From: Manduca sexta
Taxonomy: Eukaryota > Arthropoda > Insecta > Lepidoptera > Sphingidae
DNA: 64,000 nucleotides
Reading direction: 5' to 3'
Assembly: GCF_014839805.1 (NCBI RefSeq)
Contig: NC_051119.1
Coordinates: 1,552,743-1,616,742 of the forward strand
Shown here: positions 56,416 through 64,000 of the stretch, one piece after another
Position numbering within the stretch: the stretch's first letter is position 1
Layout: every line of letters begins with the position of its first letter
Made by a program: the position numbers and the translations under genes
Notes under the pieces: model-generated
Told to the model about the DNA's origin: nothing
The model's input: the letters and a program-made list of their open reading frames with translations, nothing else
Databases searched by the model: none

Positions 56416-57355
56416 AAGCACTAAACTCCTTCAGTACGTAGCAGCATCATCAGTTCACATCATAAGCCGGATATACAATAAAGTATTATATAGAGCGCAT
56501 GAGCGAAATGTGACTGCATTATGAGTTACCCCCTTGGGATTGAAGGAATGCCTGCCCATCCAACAAGTCAAATCAATATTCCAGTGCGTTTGGAAAGCGC
56601 TTCTATCGAGGACGTACGTGCGCGTCTCATGGAAAACGAAAGTGTTTGTAGAAATCGCGAGAGAGCATTGCGTTATGTTTTAGCGTTATTTTGACCGTTT
56701 AGTTCGAGTTCGCATGGTTCACACGAACGTGATCGATTTATGAGTATCGTTTCGATTCACTCATTTCAACTTAACGTTTTGTTGAATCAATTAAAATATT
56801 CGTTTATTAATATGACCCTACGTTTGTTAGCGTTGCAAGGTAGCCGGTCTTTGCAAACACATTAGCTAACAACAACAACACACTAAAGCGCAAATATATA
56901 TTTTGGTTGAGCGCTTTAGGCGCTCGCAACCCTTAAAAACCTTCTTTAATTTTTTAAAGTACAGCTATATGATTTGTCGAATAGTTAGTAAGTCAATTTT
57001 GATTGTCTAAAACCCCACAGTACTATGAACAGTGGCAAAATCATTTGGAATTTAATGACAAAGTCTAACATGAGACCCTTTTTAAATTTCCGCCTTATAA
57101 CAAATATCATTCCAAACTTTGACCCAAAGTATAGCAAAAATTAGTAAAACCGTGCTACTTTTCATAACCAGTTTCTCCATCCTTTAATCTTAATTACCGT
57201 GACTGAATTTCACTCAATCTAACATCCATGACATGTAGCGTGACTGTTGCGCAAACAGGAATGCCTGACCGTAGCTCATCGATCGGAGACGGAGGCATCC
57301 GCTGCGCTTGCGACGTTCTGCCAAAATACTAACAGCTGATTTGAATGGTGGTATT
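56416..57355. other. Gene-free stretch
   Basis: AT-rich, with GCTTTAGGCGCTCGCAACCC near 56910 shared in inverted form with about 39370. Confidence 0.45.
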
Positions 57356-57359
57356 ATAT

Positions 57360-57575
57360 CGAATTTGCTAGTGGTAAGATAGTCATAAGGTGTCAAACCA
57401 GCAATAATGATCCGCAGACATTGCACGTTCCGAGATGAGCCTGTGTCTGTAGCTTCAAACAGCACGGCATATTTATGTCCTGTGCCGAGGAATAACCATC
57501 TCTCGTAACTAACTCTATTTGGATCCCACTCCGCTTACAATAAGGTGCAGTTGCGATCAGTTTGCCGTGTCCATA
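57360..57575 (+). repeat. Dispersed repeat family B, diverged
   Basis: CGTTCCGAGATGAGCCTGTG, GAATAACCATCTCTCGTAAC and GATCCCACTCCGCTTACAAT are recognisable but degraded. Confidence 0.65.
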
Positions 57576-57579
57576 TGAA

Positions 57580-60174
57580 AAGCAACTGTGTCACTTTCAG
57601 TTAACCTGCTCCCACCAGCATTTAATGAGACTGGGAAATTGATGTAATGCTACTATTATTGGATGTTTATCGTTTAGCACTCTCACATATTTTTGGTGTA
57701 TACGCATCCTCAATTGCGGTTTAAAAAATCGCGTCAGAACAGCAGAACCTTCTGTTTCAAGTCGGTTAAAAACAATACATTTTACCATATTATTTTTCTA
57801 ATATAAATTTTTCATCCTATATGCTCCGATAGGAAATAATTACATTTATTAATCAGCTTTGTTAAATAGATAGCGCTGGCGACGTACAGATGGCGCTATA
57901 AAGAGTTAACTATAGCTAAAATGTTTTAGGGATGTGTGGCGGGATAGGCTTTCCACGCGATCGAAGCCGCGAGTATCACCTAGTTTGTAATATTACAAAC
58001 TATCTCATTAATTAGTAACGTACTTTTCAGAACACTGAAAACTGAAGGTTTTAAAAATGTCTGATTGTTTCTTCGTTTGTTTCAAATTAGCATACAAATT
58101 GGCATGACTTCTGTGAGGAAGTAAAATCGTAGGAATTAATTGATTAACGAAATTATTCGCCATTGTGACAAAAGTGTTGGGTTGTTTTGAGATAAAATTC
58201 GGCTTCCACAACCAGATATAAATATGTATGTATTTATAGTTTTGAATACGTATTTTTATAAAATATTTATTGGCAGGTTTTTGAAATATATATGCAATAT
58301 GATTTAATGAAAGATTTCTCCAAAATGAAAGGAATTATTTACAATCAGAATATTCTTGATTGTATTAATTTTTAAAACTTGTAACAAATATTTAGCATCC
58401 GTCATTCTTATGAACGAAAGTTCTATAAAATAGATGTAGATATCAACAACCACTAATCAAGAACATTACTAACAATCAACTATTTCATATAATCGATTGT
58501 TTTACGACACTAGATCCGATCGAGATGTCTGCCCGGTGTTTTTGCCGCCGTTTTCACTAGATTTCACATTGTTGAGTAAACAATACTATTACTTCAAAAG
58601 CAATTTAGTTATTTCGTCGTGCAGTCATTACTAATATGTTTGAGCCAAATCATTTCTTCAAAATTGGGGCCAACCCCACATTGCACACGTAAAAAAGAAG
58701 AAATTACACGTGCAATCACTTGTAATCAATCCAATGAATAGTAATTTCTTTATTTTTTTATCCGCTTCCGTTTATTTGCCAAATCTTACGTTGGTGTAAT
58801 GCATAACGATTTTTCTTTAAGTCGGCTAATTTCATGCATATTTGCGAGTCATGGTTATTTGCATTTACTCCGAACTGTTGTGTAATGTTAGATAACATTT
58901 TCTAAAGTTAATGGCATATGCGTACGCGCAGGAATGTGAAACTGCTTGTTTCAGCAACTTTTATTCTATCCTGGCAAAGCATGCAATGACAAGTTTAATT
59001 AATAGGTTATACCAGCGGCTTCGGCAGCTTGGAAGCCATATTTCAGAGCAGAAAACCACCTACTTATGAGATATGTCTCAGGTCGACAAGCGCAGTACTC
59101 AGCTAACTCTAAATTCTTTACATGTTCCTGTTTTTATGGCTGTATGGGCGCTAACCATCGCATAATTAAAAAAAAAAAACAAATAATCAAGCACAATAAG
59201 GCCAGACCTTCGGATTGTAACTCCTGCCTTGATGACTATTTAGTTCCGTTTACGCACTTCCTTAGTTTTATTGCCATTGCATAACGATTCTTATAATAAT
59301 AAGTATAAGTTATAAACCGTTAAATTTATGGAATTGTCACATCTTTTGTTGTGCAATGAATATTAAACGTTAATGTCACAGTGCTAGGGTGAATAATTGT
59401 TAAACACCGCAACAGCGAAGCAATGAAGTCGGTTTCCTTGGTCAATTAATATAAGTTGATTTAATATTAAACTATGGACAGTTTATTTGATTTAGATGTT
59501 TATGAAATTATGAATACTTCGGGAACGAAAATCTTGTTTTATCTTCGACTGAGTCTAAAAAAAATGTAGCCAGTTTTATGAATGAAATTTTGAGACTAAA
59601 CTTTGATTAAATTTTAGTGGAGTATTAATTAAGCTAGTACTTGCCTATTTAATTTATTAAATTGCAATTAGCTCAAAAACGTAAATACAAGATAGTTAAA
59701 AGTTTAAAAAAAAGATTGGGAATAATATTATCTATGGTAATAAATATAATAGTTACGACCTTTTTCAAACACCGAGTTCGAACGACAGTACGGTCAGTCT
59801 TAAAATACAATTCTTTAACTTAGAATACATTATTAAATCATCAACTTCAAAATAATATTTTGGAGTCCCCACGATACGAAATGTACTTTTAATGCTTTAA
59901 TTTTCTTTTATTAATAAAAAGACTTGTAGACATTATGTAATGATGGTGCTGTAATAATTTGCTTGAATATTAACTTAATAAATATAAAATATGTTTCAAG
60001 TGAATTTATTACCGCAATAAGATAGCCACGAACATTGATATTATCCGTGCATCGTTCCGTGCCTGGCGTTGTGACCCATCACGAAGACGCTCACCCGTGA
60101 AGAAACGACGGCTCACGTAAATCAATATCACTTTCAGCTTCCTAACACCCGCCACCACGATCAGAGATTATATT
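57580..60174. other. Gene-free stretch
   Basis: AT-rich. A family E-like 3' end at about 57925-57990 (CGAAGCCGCGAGTATCACCT). A GC-richer patch at 60020-60165 (CGTGCCTGGCGTTGTGACCC) has no supported frame. No gene recognised. Confidence 0.45.
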
Positions 60175-60452
60175 AAGTAACTATCTGACCCGACAGACGT
60201 CGTCCCGTCTTAACTATGAATTTGCAGCGCGCTGTCAATCGCTGACAGTTATTTCGAACAATTGACAGTTATATTAAAAAATATTTTCGAATCTTCTTAA
60301 ATTTCCTAATTTTTCGCGCAATTTTTTCTTTCATAAGAACCTTCTCCTGACAATAACAAACACAACAAAAAAAAATAATGATATCGGTCCAGCCGTTCAC
60401 GCGTAATGGCGTGACCAAGGGACATAGGGATTCATTTTTATTTATATAGATG
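60175..60452 (+). repeat. Dispersed repeat family H, copy 4
   Basis: TAACTATCTGACCCGACAGA, GCGCTGTCAATCGCTGACAG, TCGGTCCAGCCGTTCACGCG and CATTTTTATTTATATAGATG. Near full length. Confidence 0.8.
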
Positions 60453-60847
60453 ATGCTGTCAATCTGACAGTATATTGGTTGTGGAAAAAGTTGACTTTAA
60501 CTGAATTTCTTATTATAATATGTATTATCTAATAGCATTGACGTATATTCTATAGACACGAACGTCCATATAAACTATTTGTTCAAAATCTGAACTAAAA
60601 TGGCAACAACGTCACTGTTATAACTTATTTATTCATTTGAACAACAAATAAGTTTACTTATTTGACTAATATTTCTTATTAAAATCCAGGTTTACATTTA
60701 GACTCGAGTTCTTATATCATGAGCTCCACTCCGTACACAACCACAAGCTGTCAATATTGACTATACTGATTTCAGTTTGAATGGATTGCAGTTCAATTCA
60801 GTTGAACACAGTGAATGTACGGAACGCGAAATCTAGTACGTAGTACA

Positions 60848-61653
60848 TACAAGGTGTCCCAGAAAGTAGTGTCAAGCGGAGGTCCAGAGATAGAGCACCC
60901 CTTGGGGTATCCGAATCACCCCCATGTATGTTCCGCGATTTTTCATAGTTCTCGAGTTATGAATTTTTGAGAATTTACGATTTCAACAATTAAATGTTGT
61001 TTTTTTTAAAAGTACAAGACTTATTTGAGATTTTTTTATTGCAACTAAATTTTAATTAGTTGTACTTTTAGTTTTGTTACTAAAAACAGTCAGCTTCGTA
61101 ACTTTAATGAAAATTATGAAAATATTGGTATAAAGTGAAAAACTTACGGTTTATGAATTACGACTTAAATTTTCTAATTAAATTAATAATCTAAACAGGT
61201 GACTACGTGGTTCTAAGGTAAGTCAAAAACTTCTCCAGACTCTCAACTTACATATTCATTAAAAAAAAATAGGCCTTCATGGGGGCTATTTTTGCTAAAA
61301 TCAGCCTTAATTTCAAGAAGAAATTTTAAGTCATAATTCATAGAACGTAAATTTTTCACTTTACACTAAAATTTTCATAACTTTCATTAGAGTCACGAAG
61401 CTGATTATATTTAGCAAAAAAGTACAACTAATGAATACTTAGTTGCAACAAAAAAATCTTGAATAAGTCTTCTACTTTTTAAAAAAATAAACATTTAATC
61501 GTTCAAATCGTAAATTCTCAAAAATTCAGAAAAATATTCATAACTCGAGAACTATGAAAAATCGCGGAACATACATGGGGGTGATTCGGATACCCCAAGA
61601 GGTGCTCTATCTCTGGACCTCCGCTTGACACTACTTTCTGGGACACCCTGTAT
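60848..61653. mobile_element. 806-bp foldback element
   Basis: Left end TACAAGGTGTCCCAGAAAGT and right end ACTTTCTGGGACACCCTGTA begin inverted arms of roughly 320 bp. The first 110 bp of each arm is nearly perfect (through CATGTATGTTCCGCGATTTT and GTTCTCGAGTTATGAATTTT), decaying inward. A central loop of about 150 bp (61190-61330) has no ORF. Consistent with a non-autonomous foldback DNA transposon; superfamily not assigned. Confidence 0.92.
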
Positions 61654-62066
61654 ATATCGATGCCTGTAAGCAAATGCCACGGTAACTGGAGCTTAGCTGC
61701 AGAAAAACAAATGAAATCTGCTAATTATTACGGAAGACTTAGATGTGTTTTTGGAATCGAAAAATTTCCACAGATTTCTATAGTCAAGTTTGAGTACCGA
61801 ATTCAAAAAGCACAGGTGTCACTGACGTTATATTATTATTATCTGTTCCATGTAATAACACAGTATTTTAGACTTAAATCCACGTGACCGCATGTGTAGT
61901 AACGTACACCGTTAACAGATGGCGTTGTTCAACAGTTGACGATTTCACAACTTACTCGAACAGTGGCTTTGCTAATTACATTGTATGATTTGCTGAGAAT
62001 TAAAAAAAAAATTTTAGCGAAATCTATTAGAAATAGTAAAATCTTAATATTAAATTTAACAAATAA
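61654..62066. other. Gene-free stretch
   Basis: AT-rich; the open frame 61660-61887 is unrecognised. Confidence 0.45.
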
Positions 62067-62138
62067 TTCCGATACCGGGAATCGAACCCGAGCCTCCTGG
62101 GTGAGAGCCAGGTATCCTAGCCACTAGACCATATCGGA
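62067..62138 (-). tRNA. tRNA-Glu (CTC), copy 2
   Basis: The 72-nt body is identical to 53899-53970, on the same strand, with unrelated flanks. The cloverleaf is intact, the anticodon is CTC and box B is GGTTCGATTCC. The first T4 run in its sense is about 25-35 bases downstream. Confidence 0.95.
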
Positions 62139-62159
62139 TGTTACATGTGTTATCGAAAT

Positions 62160-62540
62160 TTGTGGAGTAACTTTAGTCCATTGAAAAGTTACATTTGGGG
62201 TTGCGTTTTTTAGAGGACGCAATTTTATTTTTTTGAAGTGTAGGGGGGGTCAGTCTAAAGCTAAAACCAAGTTTGTGGGGTCGCCACCCTTGTCCCACGG
62301 CCGCCTTCTTGAAAATAGGGGTTGAAATGGTTTTACGATGTATCTCTTAAACTATTTATCTGACAAAAAAACATTATAAACATTTAAATAAAAAATATTA
62401 GAATATTTTTTTATTTTTCATCAAAATGTTAGAAATCTTTTTTTTTCAATAACTCAAGTTGCCCTATAAGCTATGATCTTGCTAGAGTTAAACTATTTGT
62501 TAAATCTACTGATAGTTAAAAGTGAAATGTAATACAAATT
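62160..62540. repeat. Probable unclassified dispersed repeat
   Basis: Contains GTAGGGGGGGTCAGTCTAAA and GGGGTCGCCACCCTTGTCCC with T-rich sequence after it. Only one copy lies in the window, so the call rests on style, not comparison. Confidence 0.3.
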
Positions 62541-62710
62541 CATGCCGTGGCATTGCTTTCACCCGCGTGTGTACTGATAAGGGGTTGACTCATCAAATAG
62601 GCATTTCTTGAGGATTTGGTAGATTGCTGTAGTAGTGTTTAACAGGGGCGCTTCCTACTCTATCAAAATATGCTGATGAATTGATAGGACCCTCCTTTTA
62701 AGAGTTTGGT

Positions 62711-63110
62711 TATACACCGTGATTTTATTGTCGTTTTGGAACCAAAATGTGATTATTAAGAACAATTTTTTGGGCCAAAAGTATAGTAAATTGATGGTTC
62801 TGATCATAATTAAAAATACTTATATGTTTTTGATAATATTTTTAGCTCTTTTGAATTTGATAATGATAGTAACGTCGCGGCAATTATTCATAGTTATGAA
62901 CGGCACCGATCGCAGTGGTCATAGTAGTACGTGAGATTTAGTTGCATTACCACGAGTTCTCATTTATTATTCGTAAACCTCAATTTTAATGTTTATAAAA
63001 ATATTTTTATTTTAATTTAAATGTAATTTATTGGAATTTTTTTGAACTCTATTATTTATGCAAAATTTAAAATTTCCGATTATAAAAGAACTTTAAAATC
63101 ACGGTGTATA
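62711..63110. mobile_element. 400-bp element with perfect 17-bp terminal inverted repeats
   Basis: TATACACCGTGATTTTA at the left and TAAAATCACGGTGTATA at the right are exact inverted repeats. If TA is the duplicated target, the TIR proper starts TACACCGTG. The interior is AT-rich; its open frame (62719-62934) has no recognisable domain. A Tc1/mariner-type MITE is the likeliest reading. Confidence 0.82.
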
Positions 63111-63595
63111 TTTCTGTATAAGGAAATCATTGATGGCCAAATTAATATTAAAATATTCATAAGGAAATCTAAAGAAAAACATTAGATTAAATTGCAACAT
63201 ATTACAAAAAATCGTAGTCCGTTTTTACACGATAACACAAAAAAAAGAATCCATGTATAGTGGGCCATATTAGGAACCAGTTTATCTTCGATCACACTAC
63301 CTTATTAAACTTTGTTATTTAAAGTTTGGCTGGAATCACTTCTTTATGGACGTCATGATGTTTACCATCAGGAGAGCTAATTACTCGTCTTTACTAAAAA
63401 TGCTAAACTCGGTCATGAAATTAAACACGGATATATTTAACGAACGAACTGTTTTATTAAACGTACAATTACAACAAACCTTTTTGAATTTAAACAGACA
63501 TTACCAAAAAGTGAAAATTATATTGGCATGACGAAGGCAATAAAAACATTATGGCACAAACATTCCCTCTTATTTATAGACGTTATTTATCTATT
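63111..63595. other. Gene-free stretch
   Basis: AT-rich. The open frame 63346-63531 is short and unrecognised. Confidence 0.45.
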
Positions 63596-63770
63596 TGGGT
63601 TTTTCTGCTCAGTATCAGCCCGGAGTCTGGAATTTGTGCCCGATATGGCGATAGGCTCGCCCCTATCACATCATGGGACGGAACATACTTGGCGAAAAGT
63701 GGGTGCCCTAGTTGCGCCTCTGCATACCCCTTCGGCGATAAATGCGTTATGTTATGTATGTTTATGTATG
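63596..63770 (+). mobile_element. SINE family C, 3' part, abutting MITE D
   Basis: TTGGGTTTTTCTGCTCAGTA, GCCCGGAGTCTGGAATTTGT, GCGATAGGCTCGCCCCTATC and GCATACCCCTTCGGCGATAA. It ends in a TATG-rich tail that joins MITE D directly. Confidence 0.82.
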
Positions 63771-63987
63771 TTATTTATCTAAGGACGGATCATTGCTGTG
63801 ATAACAAGTCTGTTTCTCCGCTTCGTTTATCTGACAGCCAACTAGATTTAAGTTGTATCCTAATATTAGCCAATCATAACAGTCCTATGTCTACGCACTG
63901 CGAAGGCTGCCATGCCGTCAGCACTGAGAAACAGACTTGTGATCACAGCAATGCTCCGTCCTTAGATAAATAATGTCTATGAATAAG
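63771..63987. mobile_element. MITE family D, second copy (left end clipped)
   Basis: TTATTTATCTAAGGACGGAT and AACAAGTCTGTTTCTCCGCT at the left, GCTCCGTCCTTAGATAAATA at the right. Matches 3208-3437 in inverted orientation, lacking about 14 bp of the left end where SINE C joins. Confidence 0.85.
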
Positions 63988-64000
63988 GGGGATTATGTTG

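Noticed and set aside
1..64000. Search for prokaryote-style systems (operons, CRISPR, toxin-antitoxin, phage)
   Set aside because: The window is eukaryotic: introns, SINEs and nuclear tRNAs throughout, with no tightly packed intronless genes.

Overview
The window is animal nuclear DNA, almost certainly from a moth or butterfly (Lepidoptera). The evidence is spliced genes with GT-AG introns, AT-rich non-coding DNA with very GC-rich exons, nuclear tRNA genes, and many short interspersed elements. The commonest of these is a tRNA-derived SINE with recognisable Pol III boxes. The lepidopteran assignment is an inference from gene and repeat style; no species can be named.

Region 1 (1-1946). The first coding exon of an LHFPL-type tetraspan membrane protein lies on the minus strand (299-695); the rest of that gene lies beyond the left edge. 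It is head to head with the next gene, with 1.25 kb between start codons.

Region 2 (1947-17828). A complete 13-exon plus-strand gene can be joined with all splice phases matching, giving 755 residues in the order PX domain, acidic linker, MIT domain, and a degenerate kinase domain split by an acidic insert. This is the RPS6KC1 (RPK118) family, which acts at endosomes and binds phosphoinositides. It looks like a pseudokinase: the kinase lysine is kept, the HRD arginine is glycine, and no DFG is present. The end of the MIT exon, with its splice donor and the start of the intron, has been amplified into a 137-bp tandem array with nine copies of the exon end. Introns carry SINEs, hAT-like MITEs and a retroelement nested in a SINE.

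Region 3 (17829-64000). About 46 kb is gene-poor and repeat-rich. I can support three tRNA genes (one Met-CAT, two identical Glu-CTC), a two-exon THAP-domain remnant, and a few weak small ORFs. The rest is at least eight dispersed repeat families plus foldback and MITE elements, several with visible terminal inverted repeats or target-site duplications. No operon, CRISPR array or rRNA is present. Nothing here shows an undescribed multi-gene system; the most unusual structure is the tandem array that multiplies a splice donor inside the RPS6KC1-like gene.
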